Part shown: one piece after another, positions 1 through 8,700 of the stretch
Layout: each line of letters opens with the position of its first letter
How positions within the stretch are numbered: the first letter of the stretch is position 1
Assembly (NCBI GenBank): GCA_001464765.1
Contig: LNDV01000027.1
Span: 62,001-126,000, forward strand
DNA length: 64,000 nt
Direction of reading: 5' to 3'
DNA from: Betaproteobacteria bacterium Ga0077526
GTDB lineage: Bacteria; Pseudomonadota; Gammaproteobacteria; Burkholderiales; Ga0077523
Notes under the pieces: generated by a model
The model's database searches: none
Seen by the model: the letters and a program-made list of their open reading frames with translations, nothing else
Told to the model about the DNA's origin: nothing
Made by a program: the position numbers and the translations under genes

Positions 1-1
1 G

Positions 2-577
2 AGTCCGGATCCGGTCCCCGACGGCAACTGGCGGGACGTGGACCTGCGCCGAGAAGGCTTCGTGCGACTCAGCCGGCCTGTCTGGCTCGACCTTGGCGGG
101 ATCGCCAAGGGCTACGCCCTGGACGTCGCCACCCGGGCGATGGCCACGGCCGGAGCCGTTACCTCCCGCGTGGATGCAGGCGGTGACATCCGCGTGCGTT
201 CGGCCCGGAGCGCGCCGGTATTCGTCCGGCATCCGTCGGACCGCTCGCGTGCCTTCGCCGTCGGTTCTCTTCAGGACGGCGCCATGGCAACGACGGCGCC
301 CTATCACGACGAGACCGGCGAATGGTCCGGCGTCGTTGTCCCGTCCGGTAAGCAGATCCCCATAGCCGACTCGAGCGTCACCGTGTTCGCCCGGCGGGGA
401 ATCTGGGCCGACGCGCTGACGAAGGTCGTCGCGATCGCACCGGATTCCGCGAGTGCGATTCTCAGGCGACTCGGCGCAGACGCGCTCGAGATTGCGTCGA
501 ACGGTGAGGCGCGATGGTGTCCGACCGATGGCGGGGCGCCGCGAGGCTGGTCGCTCGGTCCGGGGCAGTATCCATGA
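2..577 (+). CDS. apbE: FAD:protein FMN transferase ApbE (3' part, start outside window)
   Basis: ApbE-type enzymes transfer FMN from FAD onto a Thr/Ser of target flavoproteins, usually outside the cytoplasm. The visible C-terminal part carries the family hallmark DLGGIAKGYALD about 30 residues in, then a DAGGDIRV stretch. A late segment, VTVFARRGIWADALTK, corresponds to the conserved SVTV...ADAL metal/FAD region. The reading frame is open to the left edge, so the N-terminus and any signal peptide lie outside the window. The stop overlaps the next start in an ATGA (574-577), so it is translationally coupled to the membrane protein that follows. The family call is secure; the flavinylation target is not visible here. 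Confidence 0.88.
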   Translation, partial: SPDPVPDGNWRDVDLRREGFVRLSRPVWLDLGGIAKGYALDVATRAMATAGAVTSRVDAGGDIRVRSARSAPVFVRHPSDRSRAFAVGSLQDGAMATTAPYHDETGEWSGVVVPSGKQIPIADSSVTVFARRGIWADALTKVVAIAPDSASAILRRLGADALEIASNGEARWCPTDGGAPRGWSLGPGQYP

Positions 578-1038
578 GTCCGCCGCGTCCGGGACCCACG
601 ATCGCGCTCACGCCTCTGCATCGGCGCACGATCTTCAGCGTCGGCCTCGCACTTGTCGTCAGCGGCGCGGGCTGGCTCGTCTGTCACTACCTGATGGGCG
701 GCGATCCCGACTTCCCCGACATGCCTCACCCGCTCGAACCCTTCTGGCTCAAGGTTCACGGGGCGATCGCGATGGTGAGTCTCCTGGTGGTGGGTTCGGT
801 CGTGCCGTGGCATGCATGGCGAGCCTGGAAGCTGAGCCGCAACCGCGGTACGGGCGGATTCGTCACCTCCGTGCTTGTCGTCCTCATCCTGAGCGCCTGG
901 GCGCTCTACTACATAGGGTCGGAATCCCTGCGGCCGGGGATCAGCCTCGTCCACTGGATCGTCGGGATCGCCGCCGTGCCGCTGATGTGGCTGCACGTTG
1001 TGCGGGGCAGGCGATCGAGGAGTGCACCGGCGCGATGA
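574..1038 (+). CDS. Four-helix integral membrane protein, possible b-type cytochrome-like (DUF4405-like)
   Basis: A protein of about 154 aa with four predicted membrane spans, around residues 20-42, 62-84, 97-115 and 121-140. Each of the last three spans has a histidine at or near the membrane (HGAIAM, VPWHAW, VHWIVG, LHVVRG), a spacing that would suit bis-heme ligation as in small cytochrome b-like domains. I chose the ATG at 574 because it overlaps the apbE stop; the upstream in-frame extension lies inside apbE. It also overlaps the next gene by four bases. The ApbE neighbour suggests a flavin/heme electron-transfer role; this is inference from context, and no enzymatic motif is visible. 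Confidence 0.75.
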   Translation: MSPPRPGPTIALTPLHRRTIFSVGLALVVSGAGWLVCHYLMGGDPDFPDMPHPLEPFWLKVHGAIAMVSLLVVGSVVPWHAWRAWKLSRNRGTGGFVTSVLVVLILSAWALYYIGSESLRPGISLVHWIVGIAAVPLMWLHVVRGRRSRSAPAR

Positions 1039-2327
1039 CGGGCTTGCGAACGCTTTGTCTGCTGATGGCGCTGGCCGCCGCGCGCGTGGCATCGGCTGCC
1101 GAATACCTCGCGGACCCGGCGACGTATTCGGCGCTCGTGCAGGGACTGCGCGCTGGCGACGTTCTGCTGCTCGTGCCGGGCGTCTATGTGCAGGGTCTCC
1201 AGGTGAGGGGCCTTGCCGGGACGGCGACCGAACCGATCCGCATCGAGGCTGCAAACCCCGCGCAGCGGCCCGTCTTTCTCGCGCAGCCGGGGCGCAACAC
1301 GGTGAGCATCGTGAATTCGCTGCACGTGCAGATTCGTGGATTGCAGCTCGAAGGGCGCAACCTCCCCGTGGATGCCGTGAAGGCCGAAGGGCATGGCCGA
1401 TTTGCGCACTACATCACCCTGGAGAATCTGCGCATCTCCGGCCACGCCTTCAGCCAGCAGAACGTGGGCATCTCCACAAAGTGTCCCGCGAGCGGGTGGG
1501 TGGTGCGAGGCAACGAGATCGTCGGCGTCGGCACGGGCATGTACTTCGGCAATTCCGACGGGTCTGCGGCTTTCTGGAACGGACTGATCGAAGGCAATGT
1601 CGTGCGCGACACCATCGGCTACAACGTGCAGATCAAGCACCAGGGCTACCGGCCCGGGCTGGACGGAGAGGATGGCGCGGCCGTCACGATCATCCGAAAC
1701 AACGTGTTCGAGAAGACCCGTGCGGGTGCGCTCGGCGAGGCGGCGCGTCCCAACCTTCTCGTGGGTCATCAGCCCCGGGACGGTCGGGGCGCCGACGACC
1801 GCTTCCTGATCTACGGCAATCTGTTCCTGCGAAACCCGACCGAAGTGCTGTTCCAGGGGGAAGGCAACATCACGCTGTACAACAACGTGTTCGTGAATCC
1901 GGAAGGCTCCGCCGTTCATGTCCGGCCCCACAACGGCATTCCACAGGATGTCTACATCCTGCTCAACACCGTGGTGGCGCGCGATGCGGGCATCCGGCTG
2001 GACGGGGCCAATCCGCTGCGACGGCAGCGGGTGGAGGGCAATGCCGTGTTTGCCGGCACGCCGCTCGGGGACCCTTCATGGGGAAACAACGTGGTGGGGA
2101 ACTTCCTGTCCGCGAACACGTATCTGCAGGACCCGCTCAGGGCGGATGAACCGGACGTGTCGCCGACCGCGCGCCTCGTGAAGGATTCAGCCCGCCTCAA
2201 CTGGGCTTCGCCCGCGCTCGCCGAGGTGGCGATCGATCGGAACGGCAAGGCGAGGACTCGCAAGGTCGCCGGCGCGCTTGTCGAGAGCGGCTCTTCGACC
2301 CGCGAAGGCGCCACCTCGGGAAATTGA
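1035..2327 (+). CDS. Secreted right-handed parallel beta-helix repeat protein
   Basis: About 430 aa starting at the ATG that overlaps the previous stop (ATGA, 1035-1038). The N-terminus MTGLRTLCLLMALAAARVASA is a clean signal peptide with an ASA cleavage site. The rest looks like a pectate-lyase-type beta-helix: DVLLLVPGVY near the start, then repeated short strands with N-rich turns (RGNEIVGVG, IRNNVFEKT, IYGNLFLRN, LYNNVFVN, LLNTVVARD, VEGNAVFAG). Such folds occur in polysaccharide lyases and many non-catalytic proteins; I see no convincing catalytic triad. It is an odd third partner for ApbE and a cytochrome-like membrane protein. It ends 7 bp from the convergent TetR gene. Confidence 0.85.
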   Translation: MTGLRTLCLLMALAAARVASAAEYLADPATYSALVQGLRAGDVLLLVPGVYVQGLQVRGLAGTATEPIRIEAANPAQRPVFLAQPGRNTVSIVNSLHVQIRGLQLEGRNLPVDAVKAEGHGRFAHYITLENLRISGHAFSQQNVGISTKCPASGWVVRGNEIVGVGTGMYFGNSDGSAAFWNGLIEGNVVRDTIGYNVQIKHQGYRPGLDGEDGAAVTIIRNNVFEKTRAGALGEAARPNLLVGHQPRDGRGADDRFLIYGNLFLRNPTEVLFQGEGNITLYNNVFVNPEGSAVHVRPHNGIPQDVYILLNTVVARDAGIRLDGANPLRRQRVEGNAVFAGTPLGDPSWGNNVVGNFLSANTYLQDPLRADEPDVSPTARLVKDSARLNWASPALAEVAIDRNGKARTRKVAGALVESGSSTREGATSGN

Positions 2328-2334
2328 CGCCCGC

Positions 2335-3018
2335 TCAGGCAGCGTTCTGACAGACCATCTGCGACGGCATGGCGGGCACTTCCGTACGGTAGGCGTCCGC
2401 AAAGAGTCCGTGCATCAGCAAGTCGTGCATGAACAACGCGCGCGCTTTTGCCGGGCGCCAGTCGATCGCACTCTCGTCACCCATCGCGATATGAAGTGAC
2501 ACCACGCCATGGAGGCCGGCCCAGATCGTCTGGGCAATCCATTCGGCATCCCGGTACTGCGGGCGGAACAAACCCGCGTCCACGCACTCCTGCACGACCG
2601 ACAGGAACAGGCCGTAGGAATCCATCTGCGGATCGTTGCGCTTTTCGGCGTAGACGGGGTCGTCCGCCGGGAGCAGCGGCGTCATGAACATGAGCCGGTA
2701 GTGATTCTGCTGGTTGAGGCCCATGTCGATGTAGGCCTGGCCGAAGCTGCGCAGGCGTTCGAGCGGCGTCTGCTTCTCCATGCTCGGGCGGAACGTGTCC
2801 ATCAGGGCGGCGATGTCCTGGGTGACCAGGGCCCGCACCATCTCTTCCTTGTCCTTGAAGTACTTGTAGATCGTTGCCGGACAGTACTCGATGCAGTCCG
2901 CCACGCGTCTCAGCGTGACCGAGTCGTAGCCCTCGAGGGCAAACAACTCCCGGGCTGCATCCAGGATGCGCGCCCGCATTTCTTCCCGCTCTCTCGCCCG
3001 CCGCTCGCTCGTGCCCAT
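2335..3018 (-). CDS. TetR/AcrR family transcriptional regulator
   Basis: About 227 aa. The N-terminal TetR helix-turn-helix is clear: ARILDAARELFALEGYDSV followed by TLRRVADCIEYCPATIYKYF and the KDKEEM helix. The C-terminal half is helical and resembles the WHG/TetR_C_33 ligand-binding type. I chose the ATG at 3018; a TTG four codons earlier (3030) is possible, but a GGA lies about 8 nt before the ATG. It is transcribed away from a spacer with several palindromes (3056-3098) and from two small secreted-protein genes, the usual layout for a repressor controlling itself and a divergent transcript. The ligand is unknown. Confidence 0.9.
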   Translation of the reverse strand: MGTSERRAREREEMRARILDAARELFALEGYDSVTLRRVADCIEYCPATIYKYFKDKEEMVRALVTQDIAALMDTFRPSMEKQTPLERLRSFGQAYIDMGLNQQNHYRLMFMTPLLPADDPVYAEKRNDPQMDSYGLFLSVVQECVDAGLFRPQYRDAEWIAQTIWAGLHGVVSLHIAMGDESAIDWRPAKARALFMHDLLMHGLFADAYRTEVPAMPSQMVCQNAA

Positions 3019-3038
3019 AAAAAAATCCAAAAATGTTG

Positions 3039-3098
3039 TTGACGAAGTGAATTACGTTTACTAAAGTAAACACCGTTCACTCAGTGATCGTGAGTCAC
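3039..3098. promoter_or_regulatory. Candidate promoter and operator palindromes between tetR and the small secreted genes
   Basis: On the plus strand TTGACG (3039-3044) and TAAAGT (3062-3067) are 17 bp apart, a good sigma-70 spacing. The -10 lies inside a near-perfect palindrome, GTTTACTAAAGTAAAC (3056-3071, 7-bp arms around AA). Two shorter quasi-palindromes follow: TCACTCAGTGA (3077-3087) and GTGAGTCAC (3090-3098). An inverted repeat across a -10 box beside a divergent tetR is the classical place for a TetR operator. Seen directly: the repeats. Inferred: that the regulator binds them. Confidence 0.5.
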
Positions 3099-3295
3099 TA
3101 GGTAAGTCAGTCTAGTCCGATTGGACAACATTGGCAACTCACTGAGCGAAAACGTTTTTGAGGGGTCGGACCGTCCGCCTGACCGGCGGTGGAGCACCCC
3201 GAAAAACCCCGCGAGTCCGGCTGTACCCGAGACCGACCCGCGCCAGGTGGCTGCCCTGTCTGCAGCTTTCGGGTGACAAGTAAGGAGTAACTGTC

Positions 3296-3652
3296 ATGAA
3301 AGCTAATCAACTCATCGCCATCACGTCCCTCGTCCTCGCCTCCATGGCCGGCGGTGTCCATGCCGCAGACGACGGCATCGTGAAGTCCCGACTGATCCAG
3401 TCGGCCGACATCGTGAACGCGGATGGTCTCGCAGGACCCGTGGCTGCGGCCGCAGGCAAGCAGGTTCGTCATCTGCCGGCTCAGGCGGCATTCGGTCGCG
3501 ATGGCATCAAGGATGTCTCGGTCGGCACCGCCCGCGTGACGGTGGAGTCTGGCGATCGTGCCGGCCGTGAGGCGCCCGGGGCGATCGGCACCGTACCGGC
3601 AACCGGCCGGGATGCGACCGGTGCCCTCGCGACCCGTTTCGGACGCGCCTGA
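3296..3652 (+). CDS. Small secreted protein of unknown function with FGRD motif and RFGRA C-terminus
   Basis: 118 aa with a typical signal peptide (residues 1-23, cleavage after GGVHA). A strong AAGGAG-type ribosome site precedes the ATG. The mature part is low in hydrophobics and rich in Gly, Ala, Arg and Asp. It contains AFGRDGIKDVSVGTARVTV near the middle, a GRD in the tail, and ends RFGRA. The next gene shares FGRDG...RVTV and ends RFGRS, so the two are probably diverged duplicates of one family. I do not recognise the family. It sits 277 bp from a divergent TetR gene, and a terminator follows the pair, suggesting a two-gene unit. Confidence 0.7.
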   Translation: MKANQLIAITSLVLASMAGGVHAADDGIVKSRLIQSADIVNADGLAGPVAAAAGKQVRHLPAQAAFGRDGIKDVSVGTARVTVESGDRAGREAPGAIGTVPATGRDATGALATRFGRA

Positions 3653-3714
3653 TGGCCGAACACTCGAATTCCTCAACATCATTTCCCCATCACTTAGCCT
3701 TTAGGAGTCATGCC

Positions 3715-3990
3715 ATGAACACTCGTAATCTCGTTGCTGCCCTTGCCGCCTTCGCGGCCCTTGGTTTCGGATCCGTCGCCTCCGCGGCTGGCGTCGTGAA
3801 CGTCCAGTCTGCCGAGTTCGGCCGGGATGGTACGCCCCGCGTCACGGTCATGAAGAATACGACTGCCGACGTGGTGCATGCCCAGGCGTTCGGACGCGAC
3901 GTTCCGGATACTCGCGTGCTCACGCGCAACGCGAAGGCCTCGCGTTACGGCGATGCTTCGTCCGTGCTCGAGCGATTCGGTCGCTCGTGA
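3715..3990 (+). CDS. Small secreted protein of unknown function, paralogue-like partner ending RFGRS
   Basis: About 91 aa. The in-frame ORF could start at 3652, but the ATG at 3715 has TAGGAG just upstream and opens a standard signal peptide (MNTRNLVAALAAFAAL..., cleavage after ASA near residue 24). The mature part of about 67 residues has two FGRD motifs (EFGRDGTPRVTV and AFGRDVPDTRV) and ends ERFGRS, matching the C-terminus of the preceding protein. There are no cysteines in the mature part and no membrane span. It lies 62 bp after the previous stop and ahead of a strong hairpin terminator. Function unknown. Confidence 0.68.
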   Translation: MNTRNLVAALAAFAALGFGSVASAAGVVNVQSAEFGRDGTPRVTVMKNTTADVVHAQAFGRDVPDTRVLTRNAKASRYGDASSVLERFGRS

Positions 3991-4037
3991 CCGGACGCCG
4001 TGACGGCTCCCGCCGCCACGGCCGAAGTCTGACCCCG

Positions 4038-4076
4038 ACGCTCCGCCGACCGGCACCCTGCCGGTCGGCGGGGCGT
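4038..4076 (+). terminator. Rho-independent-like terminator after the FGRD gene pair
   Basis: GCCGACCGGCA (4045-4055) pairs with TGCCGGTCGGC (4059-4069) around a CCC loop, and the stem extends outward with further pairs to 4038/4076. A pyrimidine tract (CCTTCTTTC) follows. It marks the end of the two-gene secreted-protein unit. Confidence 0.75.
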
Positions 4077-4266
4077 CCTTCTTTCGACTTGCCATTCCGC
4101 TGCGAGCAGAGCTTTCACGACCATCCGTCGCAAGCCAGGCCGCCCAAGCTCCAGTCTTCATAAATCACAGCGGACGTTCACGCACTGACCCAAGGCCGTC
4201 TGTGCTGAACGGGAACGAGGCAATCTGTATCGGCACGCGCCCTGCGTCCGAGTCAGAATCGGAACC

Positions 4267-5724
4267 ATGACCGACGAGCCCCAGCTCAGCGACACGCTCT
4301 ACCGCGCGCTTGCCGACCGTCTTGCGGCGGGGATGGCGTCCGGTGCCTTCCGCCCGGGTGACCGATTGCCCTCGGTGCGAGTCCTCGCCGCCCGGGAGAA
4401 CGTGAGCGTGTCGACGGCCATTGCGGCCTACCGGGAACTCGAGGATCGCGGACTCATCGTTGTCCGTCCGAAATCCGGTTTCTTCGTCGCTGCTGCGTGG
4501 CGGGCGCTGCCGGAACCGCGGATGCACGGGACCCGCCCGCCGCTGCCGTCGGATGTCGGCGTGAACGGCGTCATTATGGAAATCCTGGAGGCGTCGCGCG
4601 ATCCGACGGTCGTCCCGCTGGCGGCGGCGAGTCCCGGACCGGAACACATGTACCCGGCAGCTCAGGTGCGCCGGGAGCTCGGCGCGCGCCTCATGCGGGA
4701 GCCGACGCTGGCCACCACGTATCGCATGGGCGCGGGATACGAACCGCTGCGCCGTGCCATCGCCAGGCACGCGTTTACCTACGGCTGCCTGATCGAACCG
4801 GACGAACTGGTCGTGACCAACGGCTGCATGGAGGCACTCACGCTCGCCCTGCGGGCGATCACCCGCGCCGGGCAGACGATCGCGATCGAGTCGCCGACCT
4901 ACTTCAGCGTGCTGCAGATCGTGGAGAGCCTGGGCGTGAAGGTTCTCGAACTGCCCACGAATCCGCGCCACGGCGTCGCGTTCGATACGCTCGAAGTCGT
5001 GACGCGAACCCCAGGGGCGATCGCGGCGCTCGTCCTCATGCCGAACTTCTCCAATCCCCTGGGCGGGCGCATGCCCGACGAGGCGAAGCGCCGCGTCGTC
5101 GAACTGATGCATCAGCGCGGGATTCCGATCGTCGAGGACGATGTATACGGTGACCTTCACTTCGGCGACCGGCGTCCCAAACCCATGAAGAGCTGGGATC
5201 GTCACGGCAACGTGGTGCTGTGCTCCTCGTTCTCGAAGACGATGGCGCCCGGATTGCGCGTGGGATGGATGGCGCCCGGTCGATTCCGCCGGGACATCGC
5301 CCTGCTCAAGTTCACGACCTCGGTGACCACCTCCGAACTCGCGCAGGCGGCCGTCGCCGAATTGCTGGCGTCGGGATCGTACGAGCGCCATCTGAGGAAA
5401 TTGCGCGCGGCGTTCGCGAGACAGGTCGCCCGCGCGACCGCGGTGATCGGCGAGTCGTTTCCGCAGGGTTCCCGCGTGACCCGGCCCGAGGGCGGCTTCG
5501 TGCTGTGGGTGGAACTGCCCGAGCGCGTGGATGCGATGGCGCTGTTCCATCGTGCACTCGCGGAAGGTGTGAGCATCGCGCCTGGCGCGATGTTCTCGGC
5601 CAGCGGCATGTATCCGCATCACATCCGGATTTCCTGCGGACACACCCATACGGCGGCGGTCGATGTCGCGCTCAGGACGGTCGGTGCGATCGCCGCAGAA
5701 CTGGCGTCGCGCCCGGCTCAGTGA
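4267..5724 (+). CDS. MocR-type PLP-dependent regulator (GntR HTH fused to aminotransferase fold)
   Basis: 485 aa. Residues about 9-78 form a GntR winged helix (FRPGDRLPSVRVLAARENVS, then TAIAAYRELEDRGL and the SGFFV wing). Residues about 110-480 form a class I aminotransferase fold with the PLP-anchoring lysine at about K324 (CSSFSKTMAPG), an EDDVYGDL segment that supplies PLP contacts, and SNPLGG. This two-domain arrangement defines MocR regulators (PdxR, GabR and relatives). No vitamin B6 or GABA gene lies beside it, so the target is not evident. The 3' end overlaps the convergent GGDEF/EAL gene by 7 bp. Confidence 0.92.
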   Translation: MTDEPQLSDTLYRALADRLAAGMASGAFRPGDRLPSVRVLAARENVSVSTAIAAYRELEDRGLIVVRPKSGFFVAAAWRALPEPRMHGTRPPLPSDVGVNGVIMEILEASRDPTVVPLAAASPGPEHMYPAAQVRRELGARLMREPTLATTYRMGAGYEPLRRAIARHAFTYGCLIEPDELVVTNGCMEALTLALRAITRAGQTIAIESPTYFSVLQIVESLGVKVLELPTNPRHGVAFDTLEVVTRTPGAIAALVLMPNFSNPLGGRMPDEAKRRVVELMHQRGIPIVEDDVYGDLHFGDRRPKPMKSWDRHGNVVLCSSFSKTMAPGLRVGWMAPGRFRRDIALLKFTTSVTTSELAQAAVAELLASGSYERHLRKLRAAFARQVARATAVIGESFPQGSRVTRPEGGFVLWVELPERVDAMALFHRALAEGVSIAPGAMFSASGMYPHHIRISCGHTHTAAVDVALRTVGAIAAELASRPAQ

Positions 5725-8700
5725 AGGGCCGACCCCGCCATCTTCCAGGCGGCATGGTCGGGCTGCGCGAGCATGGCCGTGAGTTCTTCGGCGCTGACGG
5801 CCGGGCTGAAGTAGAAGCCCTGCATCTGCCGGCAGCCCTGGGACATCAGGAACTCCGCCTGGGCGGCGGTCTCCACGCCTTCGCCCACGAGATCCAGCCC
5901 GAGATTGCGGCACAGGCTCGCGACCGAACTGGCGATCACGACGTTCTTCCGGTCATCGGGCAGTCCGCACACGAGGGAGCGGTCGAGCTTGAGGCCATGG
6001 ATCGGGAAGCGGCTCAACTGGGCGAGCGAACTGTGGCCGGTCCCGAAATCGTCCAGCGAAACTCGGATGCCGAGTTCGAGCATGTCCTGGAGCACCCGCT
6101 CGGACCGGTCCGGATTGTTCATCGCCGCGCTTTCGGTGATCTCGATCTCGAGCGTCCCGCTCTGTACTCCCGAGGCCAGGAGGATGCGCTTCACGTCGTG
6201 GACGAGCGTGGGCTGACGGAACTGCAGCGGCGAGAGATTCACCTTCATCGACAGACCCTCGTGCCCGGACTTCTGCCAGAGAGCCAGTTGACGGCAAGCC
6301 ATCGTGAGCACCCAGCGGCCGATGGCGTCGATCACGCCGGTGTCTTCGGCCACCTGGATGAATTCGTTCGGAAGGAGCAGCCCGCGCTGCGGATGCTGCC
6401 ATCGCAGGAGCGCCTCCAGGCCTACGATCTCGCCGGTCCGGGCATCGACGGCCGGCTGGTAGTGGACGCGGAACTCGCCCCGTTCCAGCGCAACCTTGAG
6501 CGCGCTGGCGGTGGCCAGACGGTTCATCACGCGTGCCGTGAGGTCCGGCGAAAAGAACTGGTAACGGTCGCGGCCTTCCTGCTTGGCGACGTACATGGCC
6601 GCGTCGGCCTGGCGCAGCAGGTTCTCGACCTGATCGGCGTCGTCCGGGAAGCAGCTGATGCCGATGCTCGCCGTGATGCGGACTTCGTCGCCGCCGATGG
6701 CCACCGGCTGCGCCAGTGACCCGAGAATCTTCAGTGCCACGGTGGCGGCATCGGAGGGCTGCGCGATCTCTTCCAGCAGCACGGCGAACTCGTCGCCACC
6801 GAGTCGCGCCACCAGATCCAGGTCGCGCAGATCCTGCAGCAGCCGTCGCGCGACTTCGATCAGCAGGACGTCGCCCGCGAGATGACCCAGGGAATCGTTC
6901 ACCGACTTGAAGTGATCGAGGTCGATGAACAAGATGGCCATGCGCCTGCCGTGCCGCTGCGCCCGTCGCAGGATGTCTCCGCAGCGCTCGAAGAACATGG
7001 ACCGGTTCGCGAGCCCCGTCAGGCCGTCGTGGTAGGCGAGGTAGCGGACCCGCTGGGCGTCGCGTTCCTGCTTCGACATGTCGCTGAACACGATGACGTA
7101 GTGGGAGATGCCGCCATCGGCCTCGCGGATGGTCGAGGCACTGAGCCACGACGGGTAGGCGGAACCGTCCCGGCGGCGGTCGACGACCCGTCCCTCCCAG
7201 TGGCCGCGCACAGCGAGTTCCGCGACGATGGCGCTCGGCTCCTCCTGGTTGCGCACGCTGTCGCGCCAGAGCCGGCTCACCTTGCCCACCGCCTCCTCGG
7301 CGGAATAGCCGGTGATCCGCGAGAAGGCCTGATTCACCGAGGACACCCGCCAGTTCGAATCGAGCACGACGAGGCCCTCGGCCATGCTGTCGAGCGCCCG
7401 GCCGGCGAGCCGCAGGCTCTGTTCCGCGAGGCGACGATCGGTGATGTCCCGGTTGGTGCCGGTGAGGCGGATCGCGTAGCCCCGCGCATCGCGCTCGACC
7501 ACCCGGGCACGGGACAGGATCCAGCGATACTCGCCATCGTCGCGGCGCACGCGATGCTCCATCACGTAGTCGGCGGTTTCGCCCTTTAGGGTCGCCACGT
7601 AGCGCGTGTGGATGAGGGCGTGTTCTTCCGCGGGAACGAGCGGCAGCAGTTCGTCGAAGCTCGCGATCGTCTCGCCGACCGAGCGCCGTCCGAGGAAGGC
7701 GGCCCAGTTGCGGTCGAGGTGCACCTTCTGGACCCGGCAGTCCACATCGAAGGAGATCTGGTCCGTGGCTTCGAGGGCGAGGGCCAGACGCTCCCGGGCT
7801 TCGCGGATCGCGGCTTCCTCCCGGCGGCGCTGGGTGACATCGCGGGACACGATCACGACCTTGTCGGGCTCGCCGGCCGGGTCGCGGACCGGCTCGATGG
7901 AACAGTCGATGATTCTCTGGTCGACCGATGCGCCCCCCAGCCTTAGCTCAAGGCGCTGACCGCGCGAACTGGCCAGCGCCTGACGCAATGCGGCGCGGAG
8001 CTTCTCGAGGTCTTCCTGGTGCACTTCGCTGAAGGAGAACGTTCCCGGCCCCGTCTGCGAACGGTCCATGGCGCCGCGGAGGGACCGGCTGCCGTAGAGC
8101 TGCTGGCCGTGGCCGTCCCACACGGCGATCATGTCGGACACGTTGTCCGAGATAAGGCGGAACATCTCTTCGTCGGCCCGCAGCGCCGCCTGGGCCTGCT
8201 GTCGCTTGGCGAGTTCGGACTCGAGGTCGGTCGTGCGCTCGATGACCCGGCGCTCCAACTCGTCGGTGAGCGCGCGCAGGCGCGTGTTGGTGTCCGTGAG
8301 CGAGGTCACGAGCCCCGCATTCTCGAAGCGTACTTCCAGGCTGCGGTGCAGGACCCGATGGAACCGGCGTGCGCTGTTCAGTACCCCGAACAGATACACC
8401 ATCGAAAGGGCCGCGCAAAGCAGGTGGATGCGTGTGCCCTGCGCCAGCAGATAGACCATCCCCGGCACGATCGCGAGGATCACGTAGTTGCGATAGACCT
8501 CGAAGACCATCGCGAGATGCGAGAGCGCCCCCGCGACCAGCCCGGCCATCACCACCGCCATCAGCATCTCCGTGGCCAGCGTCGCGTCGGGCGGCAGGAT
8601 CAGCCAGGCGGCGCCCCAGCACAGGCCGGTGGCGGCCGTGGACAGGGAGAACCGTCGCAGCCAGTAGGCCGCCGGGCGCTCGTGGGCGTGCAGCTGGAAC

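Noticed and set aside
4165..5913. 582-codon minus-strand ORF opposite the MocR gene
   Set aside because: The plus strand carries a full MocR-type protein with intact motifs; the antisense reading is Arg/His-rich and matches no family, as expected in high-GC DNA.
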